Origin: Catalinimonas alkaloidigena
GTDB taxonomy: Bacteria > Bacteroidota > Bacteroidia > Cytophagales > Cyclobacteriaceae
Reading direction: 5' to 3'
DNA length: 64,000 bases
NCBI RefSeq assembly: GCF_029504655.1
Contig: NZ_JAQFIL010000001.1
Location: 4,097,001-4,161,000 of the forward strand
Under the pieces are notes generated by a model. It was not told where the DNA came from, did no database searches, and saw only the letters and a program-made list of their open reading frames with translations. Below, in pieces: positions 8,322-17,321 of this stretch. The position numbers and the translations under genes were made by a program. Position 1 is the stretch's first letter; each line of letters begins with the position of its first letter.

Positions 8322-9725
8322 TTATTCGTCCTCCTGACCTGGCACCGGAAAATTTTTGTTGGCATCATCCAGTAGCAGTATCCAGTCCTGCCCCCGGCCC
8401 GAACTGGGCGGCGTGAAAGTCTGCATGCCTGTATTATCACCGGTATGGATGATATCTGTGATACCGTAGCGGGGATCGTACCAGGAAGCAGTGACCGCAT
8501 GGGAGTCAAACTGAGAAAGATCTACTGTAAAAGGCGCTCCCCGGGGAGAATATACCAGTGCGAAGGAAGCATCACTGGCAATCATGGCTTTGATCTTTGC
8601 GCCACCTCTTTCAGGGCCATCCAGTACGAGCGCAGTATCCGGTATCAGGAGAGTGAAAGGCCGCGACGCAAATAAATTGCGCACATGCTTCATCTGAAAG
8701 CTGCCCGCATGGTCAATGGCATCGTACCAGGGTACGTTAGCGCCAATGACCGGATCACGTCCCGGCTCCCACATCTGCCAGATACTATTATGTCCGTAGG
8801 TATGTCCGCAGGCTCCTTCCAGCAAAGAAAAGTAGGCAGCCTGACGCGCGTCATAGTCGTCAAAGCGCAGGTTTTTAGGGTCTTTCTGATTGTAAAAGCC
8901 CACCAGTATATTTTCATAGCGCGGCTCTCCATCCAGCGTAGGCTTGACAGGCTTTAGCTGATAATCATGGGCAGCGAATAGTCCGTTATCATGATCGCGG
9001 GCACCGTGGGAGGACTGAAACATATTGAAATCCAGCCACTCGGCCTCATGAAAAAAGTCGGAAGACAGGCCCGGTCCTCGTGGATGATAGGTAATGAGAT
9101 GTGCCCCACCATCACCTTCTCTCAGCCCCTGGGCCATGGCTTCAATGATATCCGCTTCCTCTTGGGTAATAATGTTCTGGTCGCCGCCCAGTATCCAGAT
9201 GATAGGCTGGTCCCGATAGCGCTCTCCCAGAAACTCACCGTAGGCCCGGGCATTCTCCACGGTAAAAATGCCTGACTCATCGGAGGCATCGGCCTTCCAC
9301 TTATCGCCCCAGGAGGGCAGCATACCGATAAACATATCCAGCACAGCGGCTTTGTTCACGATATAATCCACATGCTCAAAGTAAGCCTCATTGGGCCGGG
9401 CAGGATCATTATCTTCCAGTGGTGTTGCTCCATATGCATTGGGTACATTCAGCCCGCCAAGCTGCGCCAGCACCACTGCCTGGATTACGGTGAAGCCTTT
9501 TTCAGCACGGTTTTCCAGGTATTGATCTGCTTCTCCCCTGTCCAGGCGATGAAACAGCTCCCAGGCGGTATCTCCCATATAAAAGAACGGCATGTCATCA
9601 TCATACATTAGATAGCGTCCGTTGTCAGAAACTTTAAGGCCGGGCACAGGCTGCGCAAAGAGTAGGTTAGTGAAAAGTAGCAATGAGAGTATTCCTGTAA
9701 TACGCTTAAGGTTTGGTTGTTGCAT
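8322..9725 (-). CDS. Glycoside hydrolase family 140-like protein (DUF4038 apiosidase-like)
   Basis: A 467-residue protein with a Sec signal peptide (...LSLLLFTNLLFAQ). The N-terminal barrel starts with LKVSDNGRYLMYDDDMPFFYMGDTAWELFHRL, the typical opening of the DUF4038/apiosidase-like (GH140) TIM barrel. Further barrel text includes DMFIGMLPSWGDKW, RYRDQPIIWILGGDQNI and TLDGEPRYENI, which contains the acidic residue expected for catalysis. The last 90 residues (ASFALVYSPRGAPFTVDLSQF...WYDPRYG) match the small beta domain that usually follows. Family members characterised elsewhere act on apiose-containing pectin side chains; the substrate here is not shown. It is the first gene of the pair with the sulfatase. 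Confidence 0.9.
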   Translation of the reverse strand: MQQPNLKRITGILSLLLFTNLLFAQPVPGLKVSDNGRYLMYDDDMPFFYMGDTAWELFHRLDRGEADQYLENRAEKGFTVIQAVVLAQLGGLNVPNAYGATPLEDNDPARPNEAYFEHVDYIVNKAAVLDMFIGMLPSWGDKWKADASDESGIFTVENARAYGEFLGERYRDQPIIWILGGDQNIITQEEADIIEAMAQGLREGDGGAHLITYHPRGPGLSSDFFHEAEWLDFNMFQSSHGARDHDNGLFAAHDYQLKPVKPTLDGEPRYENILVGFYNQKDPKNLRFDDYDARQAAYFSLLEGACGHTYGHNSIWQMWEPGRDPVIGANVPWYDAIDHAGSFQMKHVRNLFASRPFTLLIPDTALVLDGPERGGAKIKAMIASDASFALVYSPRGAPFTVDLSQFDSHAVTASWYDPRYGITDIIHTGDNTGMQTFTPPSSGRGQDWILLLDDANKNFPVPGQEDE

Positions 9726-9861
9726 TTAGTTTTTCAGTGAATATAAAAGCTTATGGCTAAGTCAGCAAACTGTAGCTCTAATAAAAAGCCTGAAGAATCG
9801 TTAGTGTTCTTTTCAGCAATTATTAAATTAGGAGAAAATTAAGCGCCTAAACTTATTCTCA

Positions 9862-10461
9862 ATGCGACTATCTTTTATTCCTGCTTTGCTATTTGGTTTA
9901 CTCATTTTTTCCTGTAGTTCTAATGCACAGGATATTCCTAATAAAGATGAACAGATACAGGCCGCTGTTATAGCAGCTCCCGAAGATAAACGAGCGGAGG
10001 CTACCGTATTAGGTTTTGATGCGGAAGGTAAATTAGTCACGCTCAGAGAGGGTAGTAATAATATGATTTGCCTGGGTGATGATCCCAATTCAGCTGGTTT
10101 TAACGCTGCCTGTTATCATAAGGACCTGGAGCCATTCATGGCGAGAGGGCGAGCACTCAAAGCCGAAGGAAAATCTCCGCAGGAAATCTTTGACATTCGG
10201 GAAGAAGAAGCTAAGTCAGGACAACTTGCCATGCCGGAAAACCCCAGTACGCTACATGTCCTCTCAGGAAAAGAAGGAAAATACAATGCTGAAAGCGAAT
10301 CGGTTGAAAATGCCAATTACCGCTATGTAGTCTACATTCCTTTTGCAACTGCCGAATCTACCGGTTTGCCGGAAAGCCCTGTGGTACCCGGCGGCCCCTG
10401 GATTATGGACCCCGGCACCCACCGCGCCCATATTATGATTTCTACCCCTGCTCAGGAGTAA
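9862..10461 (+). CDS. Hypothetical lipoprotein
   Basis: A 199-residue lipoprotein (lipobox IFSC, Cys18). The mature protein contains VLGFDAEGKLVTLREGSNNMICLGDDP and ends with PVVPGGPWIMDPGTHRAHIMI, where His residues lie near a Gly/Pro-rich loop. I know similar unannotated exported proteins but no functional name. It is divergent from the GH140-like gene and convergent with the DUF547 gene. A long hairpin begins directly after its stop codon. Confidence 0.7.
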   Translation: MRLSFIPALLFGLLIFSCSSNAQDIPNKDEQIQAAVIAAPEDKRAEATVLGFDAEGKLVTLREGSNNMICLGDDPNSAGFNAACYHKDLEPFMARGRALKAEGKSPQEIFDIREEEAKSGQLAMPENPSTLHVLSGKEGKYNAESESVENANYRYVVYIPFATAESTGLPESPVVPGGPWIMDPGTHRAHIMISTPAQE

Positions 10462-10462
10462 A

Positions 10463-10523
10463 TAGTGTTATGGTTCTTGGTTCTTAGTGTTATCGCAACT
10501 TGGAACCAAGCCCCATAATACTA
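10463..10523. terminator. Long hairpin between convergent genes (bidirectional terminator or REP-like element)
   Basis: Two stacked inverted-repeat arms: TAGTGTTATGG (10463-10473) with CCATAATACTA (10513-10523), allowing one G-T pair, and CTTGGTTC (10476-10483) with GAACCAAG (10503-10510). The loop repeats part of the outer arm (TTAGTGTTAT). No T run follows, so it may be a small palindromic repeat element rather than a classical terminator. Confidence 0.6.
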
Positions 10524-10547
10524 AGCACTTTAGATGGCAGAAGTAGC

Positions 10548-11366
10548 TTAACTTTGGCTTACATCCAATTCTGTATAGTTACCCAATTCCAGCGTCCAGT
10601 CGTAATCTTTGAACTCTAAGTCGGGATCAGCGTCTTCGGGAATAATATCGTAGCGGCGTAGCATCTCTTTGGCTCCATCCAGTCCGTCAAAGTCACCCCG
10701 AAACCAACTGATAAGCGAAGTAACATACACCTTACTTTCTTCCGGTTTATAGGTAGTGGTACGATTAAGAAACTGCCGGGAAATAGCATCTAACTGCTCA
10801 TCCATTTTTGACACATCAAAAATCGCAATGTAGGGGCAACTCCTGGCCCCACAATTAAGCGCAAAATGGATGCGGGGATCAGTTTCCTCTACCCTAAAAG
10901 CTTTCTCAAAATCATCTGCAAATGGATCCTGAATCAGCCCTAAAGACCACTTCACCTTTGAACCACGAATGATGCCGTGTTCAATATCGTCCAGGCTAAG
11001 CGCTTCTCCGGCGATAGTAATCTGTTCGCTTTTGAAAAATTTATCCCTATCCTCAAATTTCTCCGGGTTTTTTATCAGGATATGCTGTACAAAGCCATTG
11101 TAAACGTTGATAAAGAACGCCTTTTTGGCCGCATCACTATCCAGTTCGCCTTTCAGTTCCTGCATGGGTGCATTGGCAAGCTGCTCAATAATTGGGGAAG
11201 CATCCTGTTGATTTTTTGCCCGCTGTACCAGCTGTTTGGAGAGTTCCAGATAGCTAGAGGCATGTGCTTTTTGTGCTATTTTTTCATTTATAGCATCATT
11301 ATTGTTTGTTTCCGGGAGAAAACAATTCCAGCTTAAAGCTGTAAACAACATCAGTAAGATTGTCAT
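10548..11366 (-). CDS. DUF547 domain-containing protein
   Basis: A 272-residue protein with a hydrophobic N-terminus (MTILLMLFTALSWNC), probably exported; the LSWNC stretch is a poor lipobox, so lipidation is uncertain. The DUF547 core is clear: KKAFFINVYNGFVQHILIKNP, then DDIEHGIIRG, DPRIHFALNCGARSCPYI and ISWFRGDF. The conserved Asn, Cys and His suggest a thiol-hydrolase-like or transglutaminase-like fold, but the family's reaction is not known. It ends at the long hairpin shared with the convergent lipoprotein gene. Upstream is a divergent glycosyltransferase gene. Confidence 0.9.
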   Translation of the reverse strand: MTILLMLFTALSWNCFLPETNNNDAINEKIAQKAHASSYLELSKQLVQRAKNQQDASPIIEQLANAPMQELKGELDSDAAKKAFFINVYNGFVQHILIKNPEKFEDRDKFFKSEQITIAGEALSLDDIEHGIIRGSKVKWSLGLIQDPFADDFEKAFRVEETDPRIHFALNCGARSCPYIAIFDVSKMDEQLDAISRQFLNRTTTYKPEESKVYVTSLISWFRGDFDGLDGAKEMLRRYDIIPEDADPDLEFKDYDWTLELGNYTELDVSQS

Positions 11367-11498
11367 ATATTTGATGAATACTTTTTACTTACAAATCCGG
11401 CTTCTATATAGATTACGTAACTTATATAACCTACGGATTGATTATTACTTTTTTATGTAACGTTTTTTTCGCTCATCAATACAAATAAAGAACTGCAA

Positions 11499-12236
11499 AT
11501 GAAGGTCAGTGTCATCATACCGACATTCAATGAAGAAAATAACATCGCAAAACTCATTCACTTCCTCTTTTTACACGCTACTGATAAGCTGGAAGAAATT
11601 ATAGTTTGCGATGGTAACAGCAAAGATGCCACGCTCATTAAAGCTCAAAAGGCCGGAGCCAGCACTTTTCTTTCTCCCCGAAGAGGCAGAGCTTCTCAGA
11701 TGAACTACGCAGCCTCACAGGCAAATGGAGATGTGTTGTATTTTGTGCATGCCGATACCATTCCTCCCAGCACCTATATCAAAGATATACAAAAAGGGCT
11801 GGCTGAAGGCTTTCTGCTAGGTGGCTATCGTTCTAAATTTCAGTCCAGAAACCCTTTGCTTAAAATCAACGCCTACTTCACTCGCTTTGATAGTGCAGCT
11901 TCGCATGGAGGTGACCAAACTCTTTATATCTACAAAGACTTTTTTGATGCGCTAGGAGGATACAGAGAAGACTATGTTATTATGGAGGATTTTGAGCTGA
12001 TCAAGCGCGCCCGCAAAACGGCAGTATTCAAAAAGATGCGTAAGAGTGTTCAAATCTCAGCACGCAAGTACAGTAATAACAGTTATCTGAGGGTAAACTT
12101 TGCTAATCTCATTGTTTTCAATATGTACCGCCTGGGTTTTTCTCCTGCTGTACTACAAAACACCTATCATAAGCTGATCAAGCATCCCAAGCCAAAAATT
12201 GAACAGGAATCTTCTTCTCCACTGCAGGCATATTAG
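11499..12236 (+). CDS. TIGR04283-type family 2 glycosyltransferase
   Basis: A 245-residue GT-A fold glycosyltransferase: MKVSVIIPTFNEENNIAKLI at the N-terminus, EEIIVCDGNSKDAT for nucleotide-sugar binding, SPRRGRASQMNYAA, and VLYFVHADTIPP with the HAD version of the DxD motif. The RGRAxQMN text and GGDQTLYIYKDFFDALGGY are diagnostic for the TIGR04283 group, some of whose members sit in arsenosugar loci; others are in carotenoid or general loci. No arsenic genes are nearby, so the acceptor is unknown. It lacks membrane segments. The following M20D gene begins 33 bases downstream and may be co-transcribed. Confidence 0.88.
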   Translation: MKVSVIIPTFNEENNIAKLIHFLFLHATDKLEEIIVCDGNSKDATLIKAQKAGASTFLSPRRGRASQMNYAASQANGDVLYFVHADTIPPSTYIKDIQKGLAEGFLLGGYRSKFQSRNPLLKINAYFTRFDSAASHGGDQTLYIYKDFFDALGGYREDYVIMEDFELIKRARKTAVFKKMRKSVQISARKYSNNSYLRVNFANLIVFNMYRLGFSPAVLQNTYHKLIKHPKPKIEQESSSPLQAY

Positions 12237-12269
12237 GCTTGATTTTATAAATTGTGCCAAAAATTAATT

Positions 12270-13706
12270 ATGCCGAAGAAAATTTACTGCACAATACTAT
12301 GCTGCCTGTTGACCTTTTTACCATCAATTCTACAGGCACAAGCTGAAAAAGAGAAAATCTCCGCTTCTATTGAAGCACAGCAAGACGCCTATCGTGATCT
12401 TGCCCTGGACATCTGGAACTACGCTGAAATAGGCTATAAGGAGACCAAAAGCAGCCAGGCTTTGCAGCAAACACTTGAGAGCGCCGGCTTCAACATAGAA
12501 AGAGGAGTTGCTGAGATTCCTACTGCTTTTGTTGCCAGCTACGGCAGCGGAGAACCAGTCATCGGCATATTGGGAGAATACGATGCTTTGCCTGGACTAT
12601 CACAAGCAGCAGTTGCTGAACGTAAAACGCTCGTAGAAGGTGCTGCCGGTCATGCCTGTGGCCATCACCTGTTCGGAGTGGCATCAGCCGCGGCGGCTAT
12701 TGCCATGAAAGACTGGCTGGACAATAATGATAAGTCTGGCACAGTCCGTTTCTACGGAACTCCCGCCGAAGAAGGAGGCTCAGGAAAAGTGTATATGGTA
12801 CGTGCCGGTCTTTTTGATGATGTAGATGTGGTGCTGCAATGGCACCCTTCCAGTGTCAATGATGCCAGCCCGGGCACTACCCTGGCCAATAAATCAGGCA
12901 AGTTTCGCTTTTATGGGGAAGCTTCACATGCCGCCTTTGCTCCCGAAAGAGGCCGCTCCGCACTGGATGGCGTTGAAGCCATGAACTACATGGTCAATAT
13001 GATGCGTGAGCATACTGAAGAAAGCTCCCGTATTCATTATGTTATCACTAAGGGTGGCGAAGCGCCAAACGTAGTACCTAATTTTGCCGAGGTATATTAT
13101 TATGTCCGTCATAAAGATGTGGCGGAAGTAAAAGACATGTGGAATCGCCTAATCAATGCTGCCGAAGGCGCTGCGCAAGGTACAGATACCCGGGTAGAGG
13201 TAGAAGTGGTAGGAGGTGTATATAATATCCTGCCCAATGAAACCCTCTCTGAAGTCATGTATGAGAATCTACAATTCGTAGGTGGCGTGGACTATGATGC
13301 GAAAGAAAAAGCTTTTGCCGAGAAGATATCTGCGACATTTGGTAATAATGCAGTGGACCTCAGCATTGCCAATGAGATTCAGCCCCGACAGATGCGAGAA
13401 GGAAAAGCTTCTTCTGACGTAGGTGATGTAAGCTGGGCAGTACCTACCGTAGGATTGGGAACAGCTACCTGGGTGCCTGGTACTTCAGCGCACTCCTGGC
13501 AGGCAGTAGCCGCCGGAGGCACCAGCATCGGCATTAAAGGCATGATAGTCGCTGCTAAAACGATAGCCCTTAGTGGCATTGAGCTGATTCAAAAACCCAA
13601 CATCATAGATGAAGCGCGACAGGAGTTTGATCAAAGAAGAGGAGAAGGCTTTCAGTATGAAGCCCTGATCGGTGAGCGTGAGCCCCCTTTGGATTACCGA
13701 AAATAA
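12270..13706 (+). CDS. M20D family amidohydrolase (AbgB-like), exported
   Basis: Starts at ATG 12270, giving a signal peptide (MPKKIYCTILCCLLTFLPSILQAQ); the upstream in-frame TTG at 12252 would put non-typical residues before it. The 478-residue protein has the M20D order: LGEYDALPGL, GHACGHHLFG with the Cys-His metal pair, TPAEEGGSGKVYM with the Glu pair, and the dimerisation lid around GEASHAAFAPERGRSALDGVEAMNYMVN. Near the C-terminus TWVPGTSAHSWQAVAAGGTSIGIKGM supplies the last His. AbgB-like enzymes cleave p-aminobenzoyl-glutamate or similar amides; the substrate in this exported form is not known. It may share a transcript with the upstream glycosyltransferase. Confidence 0.9.
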   Translation: MPKKIYCTILCCLLTFLPSILQAQAEKEKISASIEAQQDAYRDLALDIWNYAEIGYKETKSSQALQQTLESAGFNIERGVAEIPTAFVASYGSGEPVIGILGEYDALPGLSQAAVAERKTLVEGAAGHACGHHLFGVASAAAAIAMKDWLDNNDKSGTVRFYGTPAEEGGSGKVYMVRAGLFDDVDVVLQWHPSSVNDASPGTTLANKSGKFRFYGEASHAAFAPERGRSALDGVEAMNYMVNMMREHTEESSRIHYVITKGGEAPNVVPNFAEVYYYVRHKDVAEVKDMWNRLINAAEGAAQGTDTRVEVEVVGGVYNILPNETLSEVMYENLQFVGGVDYDAKEKAFAEKISATFGNNAVDLSIANEIQPRQMREGKASSDVGDVSWAVPTVGLGTATWVPGTSAHSWQAVAAGGTSIGIKGMIVAAKTIALSGIELIQKPNIIDEARQEFDQRRGEGFQYEALIGEREPPLDYRK

Positions 13707-13755
13707 TTGTAAGTGTAAAAGGGGATAGATATAGCTTTACTACATTTTTTTATTC

Positions 13756-14205
13756 ATGGATATCAAGTACGTTCATACCAATATCATTAGCCAGGACTGG
13801 CGTAAACTGGCGGAGTTTTATATTCAGGTCCTGGGCTGTCAGTTATTATCTCCGGAAAGAAAGCTATCAGGAGCGTGGCTGGAAAAAGGAACGGGAGTCA
13901 AAGGTGCAGCATTTGAAGGTGTACATCTGAGGCTGCCTGGTTATGGAGAATCCGGCCCGACCCTGGAGATTTATCAATACAAGAAGATGGAGGATAAAAC
14001 TGAGCCGAAAGCGAATCGTCTGGGCTATGGCCATCTTGCTTTCTTGGTAAAAGATGTAGCTGCAATGCTTAATAAGCTTATAAGTAAAGGTGGAAAAAGC
14101 TTAGGACAGACCACTCAGCATCAGGTAGAAGGTGTTGGTTTGCTTACTTTTGTGTATGCTACTGATCCGGAAGGAAATATTCTGGAACTACAGCATTGGT
14201 CGTAA
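13756..14205 (+). CDS. VOC (glyoxalase/bleomycin resistance) family protein
   Basis: A 149-residue cytosolic protein with two beta-alpha-beta-beta-beta modules. MDIKYVHTNIISQDWRKLAEFYIQVLGCQLL gives the first His, and YGHLAFLVKDVAAML with YATDPEGNILELQHW gives the second module's His and the Glu metal ligand in NILELQ. The family includes glyoxalases, dioxygenases and resistance proteins, and the ligand cannot be read from sequence. It is 49 bases after the M20D gene on the same strand. Confidence 0.88.
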   Translation: MDIKYVHTNIISQDWRKLAEFYIQVLGCQLLSPERKLSGAWLEKGTGVKGAAFEGVHLRLPGYGESGPTLEIYQYKKMEDKTEPKANRLGYGHLAFLVKDVAAMLNKLISKGGKSLGQTTQHQVEGVGLLTFVYATDPEGNILELQHWS

Positions 14206-14384
14206 GGTTTGACACCTCTGTTTTAAAAGAGAAATTTTTTATCCTTAAAATAAACTGATAAGTTCTATAGAATAGAGATATTGACGAGCGCGCAACTATT
14301 CCTGGAACTATAAAACTATCTCTGATTCACCATTACTCTTACATTCTCAGCAAAACCTGTATTTTAGCATAAAACCCAACCGCT

Positions 14385-15422
14385 ATGAGTTCCTCTGATG
14401 ATGCCCTTGATCGTTACATGAAAAAACTGACGGAATTGCAGTATGCCCGACAGGAAACACTTTATTCTGATGAAGAACTCAAGCAAATCGCGTTTGACTC
14501 AGGCTTTACTGAAGCTGAATGGCAAGAGGCCCGGAAACGCGCGGAGAAGCAGAAGCAAAGAGGAAAGTACCATATTGTTCATGCCAACTGGCAGGACGCA
14601 GTGGAAGAACTGGAGGCAGCCTGTGCCCTAACTCCTAATGATGCCGAAGCGCATACGATGGCTGCTGAAGCTTATATCAATCGTGGGGGCACCCAACAAA
14701 ATACGGAAGATTTTCGTCAGGCAGAATATCACCTGGATCAGGCGCTACTGATAGACAGCAAATATGAAAATGCATTTAAGTTAAAAAGAGAACTAAATAC
14801 TCGCCGTAAGATACTTACCACACAAACTCATAAAAGCACAAGAAACCGTAAACTTATTCGCTGGATGATTCTGGGAGGCATAGCATTAGTTGTAATTTTC
14901 TGGTATTTCACTTCTTATAACAGCATGGTAAATGCTGAAGAAGAAACCATAGAAGCCTGGGCACAGGTAGAAAATGTATACCAGCGTCGTGCCGACTTAA
15001 TTCCAAATCTTATATCTACTGTAGAGGCCGCTGCTGACTTTGAAAGAGAAGTGCTCACGGAAGTCACCCAGGCCCGAAGCCAGACTTTAGGAAACCCTGT
15101 AGACCCTACTGAACTTAACCCAACTGCGCTGCGTCAGTTTGAACAAAACCAGGCAGCATTAGGAGCATCACTTTCACGGCTGATAGCCGTGGCAGAAGAT
15201 TATCCTCAAATTACTGCTACTGAGAATTTTCGGGATTTGCAGGTTCAGTTGGAAGGCACAGAAAATCGTATCGCTGTGGAGCGAAGACGGTTTAATCAGG
15301 CTGTACAAGCCTACAATGCCAAAGCCCGTAAGTTCCCGTATAACCTCTTAGGATTTGATACTAAAGCCTATTTTTCAGCGAATGCAGGAGCAGAAAACGC
15401 ACCCAATGTAACATTTGATTGA
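14385..15422 (+). CDS. LemA family protein with N-terminal TPR-like region
   Basis: A 345-residue protein with three parts. The N-terminal 140 residues are helical and contain TPR-like text (WQDAVEELEAACALTPNDAEAHTMAAEAYINRG, then FRQAEYHLDQALLIDSKYENAFKL). One membrane helix follows (WMILGGIALVVIFWYF). The rest is a LemA domain: YNSMVNAEEETIEAWAQVENVYQRRADLIPNLISTVEAAADFEREVLTEVTQAR, with NRIAVERRRFNQAVQAYNAKARKFP near the end. LemA proteins are usually only about 190 residues, so the cytosolic TPR extension is notable. It leads a three-gene operon with two TPM proteins (the next start is 3 bases after the stop), the common LemA-TPM pairing of unknown envelope role. Confidence 0.9.
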   Translation: MSSSDDALDRYMKKLTELQYARQETLYSDEELKQIAFDSGFTEAEWQEARKRAEKQKQRGKYHIVHANWQDAVEELEAACALTPNDAEAHTMAAEAYINRGGTQQNTEDFRQAEYHLDQALLIDSKYENAFKLKRELNTRRKILTTQTHKSTRNRKLIRWMILGGIALVVIFWYFTSYNSMVNAEEETIEAWAQVENVYQRRADLIPNLISTVEAAADFEREVLTEVTQARSQTLGNPVDPTELNPTALRQFEQNQAALGASLSRLIAVAEDYPQITATENFRDLQVQLEGTENRIAVERRRFNQAVQAYNAKARKFPYNLLGFDTKAYFSANAGAENAPNVTFD

Positions 15423-15424
15423 TT

Positions 15425-16075
15425 ATGTCCCAGTCCCTTATCACTAAAGAAGAAGCATTACAAATCAAAAATGCAGTAACAAAGGCTGAAGAACTTTCGG
15501 GAGGAGATATTGTCCCGGTAATTTCGCGTCAGTCTTCCTGGTATGAGTACACGCTCTGGCGTGCGGGAGCGCTTTTCTCTCTACTGACTGCAATCGTACT
15601 CACCATCATTTACCTGAGCTCTGACACTTTGCTTTGGTTTCCTCCCTATTTATGGTTGCTCATTTGTACTACCGGAGGCATAGCAGGGGCTACGCTTACT
15701 GAGTCATTCTCTTTTATAAAACGTTTTTTTATCAGCAAAGAAAGTTTAAAGCAACAGGCCGAGAGCAGGGCAAAACAACTGTTTGTAGAACAATCCATCA
15801 GCCATACTGAGCAGCGTACCGGTATTCTTCTTTATATCAGTTTCTTTGAAAAGCATGCTATTATTTTACCCGATATCGGTATTAGTGAGATCGTTGACCA
15901 GAACGTATGGGATGAAATTTTACTTAAGCTGGTCAACGATATGAAAAATGGTGCATACGCCTCCGCTATTTGTCATGCTATTGTTAGTTGTGGTAAAGTA
16001 CTGGAAGAAAGCGGCATACAAAAGGTGATTGAGGATGATAATGAATTACCGGATAAAGTGCATATAGATGAATAA
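15425..16075 (+). CDS. TPM domain membrane protein (short form)
   Basis: A 216-residue protein starting at ATG 15425, three bases after the LemA stop. The N-terminus (LITKEEALQIKNAVTKAEELSGGDIVPVISRQSSWYEYTLWRAGALFSLL) and later text HTEQRTGILLYISFFEKHAIILPDIGISEIVDQNVWDEILLKLV are the TPM/YgcG-type domain, here split by two membrane helices (AGALFSLLTAIVLTIIYLSS and LWLLICTTGGIAGATL). It overlaps the next gene by 8 bases, so translation is probably coupled. It is the usual cytosol-facing partner of the long TPM protein in LemA operons. Confidence 0.85.
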   Translation: MSQSLITKEEALQIKNAVTKAEELSGGDIVPVISRQSSWYEYTLWRAGALFSLLTAIVLTIIYLSSDTLLWFPPYLWLLICTTGGIAGATLTESFSFIKRFFISKESLKQQAESRAKQLFVEQSISHTEQRTGILLYISFFEKHAIILPDIGISEIVDQNVWDEILLKLVNDMKNGAYASAICHAIVSCGKVLEESGIQKVIEDDNELPDKVHIDE

Positions 16076-17180
16076 GCGCTTACCCAATCTTCGCAGATGG
16101 TTAATGCTGTTGTTCATCCTAAGCTTCCATGCTTCCTGGACCCAGGAAGTTCCTTACCTCTCCGCCCGTGTCAACGATTATGCCGATCTGATACCTGATC
16201 CACAAGAGAGGCTACTGGAAGAGAAGTTGTATAACTTTGAACAACAAAGTACGCATCAGCTTGTCATACTCACCATCAACAGCCTGGAGGGCGGTGATCT
16301 GGAAGACTTTGCAGTACGCACCTTTGAAAAATGGAAGCTGGGACAAGCCAGTAAAGATAATGGTGTGCTCTTACTCATCTCTTCCGAAGATCGTAAACTT
16401 CGTATAGAGGTGGGCTACGGACTGGAGCCTTATCTCACAGATGCCCAGGCCAGCCGTATCATTCGTGATGTGGTCGTACCTTACTTCCGTCAGGATAGTT
16501 ATGCAGAGGGCATTACCGCTGGCGCAGATGCAATTATTCGTCAAATTGAAGGCACAGGGGAACTGCCTGAACCACAGGAGGGCAGCGGGGGTGGAAGTAG
16601 TTTTTTCCATTGGTTGCTTACTGCTATCATGAGCGTGATTGCATTGGGGCTCGTATTATTTCTGGTCAAAAGACACCGCAGAAACCGCCCCAGAGTAAGT
16701 CCTGAGACAGGCCTGCCCATGAAGAAACTGAGTGAGAAAGAGGAGGATATCCATCTGGACCCAGGACAGCAGGTGGAAGAATCTATCGGCTCGGTGGATT
16801 ATGATGTCTGGGTATCAGGAAAAGAAAATGATATACTCATCATTCCCTACAAAAACTTCTGGGAGCAGTCGTACACTACATGTCCTAAATGCGGATATAG
16901 AACCTATTACCGTAAAGCTACCAAAGTAATTAAAAGTGCTACGTATGCCCATCATGGTAAGGGTGAGAGAATATATGCCTGTAAGCACTGCGATTACACC
17001 CAACATAAAGCGTATCGTATCCCCAAGCTCCAAAAGCAAAAAACCGTTATTATTCCCACCGGTGGCGGAGGAAACTTCGGACGTGGCGGGGGCTTTAGCG
17101 GAGGAGGCGGGTTTTCAGGGGGAGGATTTAGTGGAGGTGGTGGTTTTAGTGGCGGCGGCGGAGCATCTGGCAGTTGGTAA
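16068..17180 (+). CDS. TPM domain protein with zinc-ribbon-like segment and Gly-rich tail
   Basis: A 370-residue protein with a signal peptide (MNKRLPNLRRWLMLLFILSFHASWTQ). The periplasmic TPM domain (RVNDYADLIPDPQERLLEEKLYNFEQQSTHQLVILTINSLEGGDLEDFAVRTFEKWKLG and GVLLLISSEDRKLRIEVGYGLEPYLTDAQA) is followed by a membrane helix (WLLTAIMSVIALGLVLFLV). The cytosolic part has two CxxC pairs (TTCPKCGYRTYY and YACKHCDYTQHK) fit to bind zinc, and the protein ends in a low-complexity GGGGFSGGG tail. Such Gly-rich tails with a final SW are usual for YgcG-type proteins. The Cys pairs in the cytosolic loop are an extra feature. It closes the LemA operon. Confidence 0.9.
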   Translation: MNKRLPNLRRWLMLLFILSFHASWTQEVPYLSARVNDYADLIPDPQERLLEEKLYNFEQQSTHQLVILTINSLEGGDLEDFAVRTFEKWKLGQASKDNGVLLLISSEDRKLRIEVGYGLEPYLTDAQASRIIRDVVVPYFRQDSYAEGITAGADAIIRQIEGTGELPEPQEGSGGGSSFFHWLLTAIMSVIALGLVLFLVKRHRRNRPRVSPETGLPMKKLSEKEEDIHLDPGQQVEESIGSVDYDVWVSGKENDILIIPYKNFWEQSYTTCPKCGYRTYYRKATKVIKSATYAHHGKGERIYACKHCDYTQHKAYRIPKLQKQKTVIIPTGGGGNFGRGGGFSGGGGFSGGGFSGGGGFSGGGGASGSW

Positions 17181-17321
17181 AAAGCATTCTAAACTTCTCA
17201 TTATCAATGATTTGAAATTTTCATAGTATTTTTCTCAAAAAAATCGCAACCTTTGCCATACAATACTTGTATATACAATTAAATTAAATACAAGAGTAAT
17301 TCTCAAACTATTACAAGTATC

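Noticed and set aside
17074..17177. Low-complexity GGC/GGA repeats that might be taken for a tandem DNA repeat element
   Set aside because: They encode the Gly-rich C-terminal tail typical of TPM/YgcG proteins.
16950..17226. Apparent Gly/Val-rich second open frame at the end of the TPM gene
   Set aside because: It arises from the repetitive GGN codons of the Gly-rich tail read in another frame.
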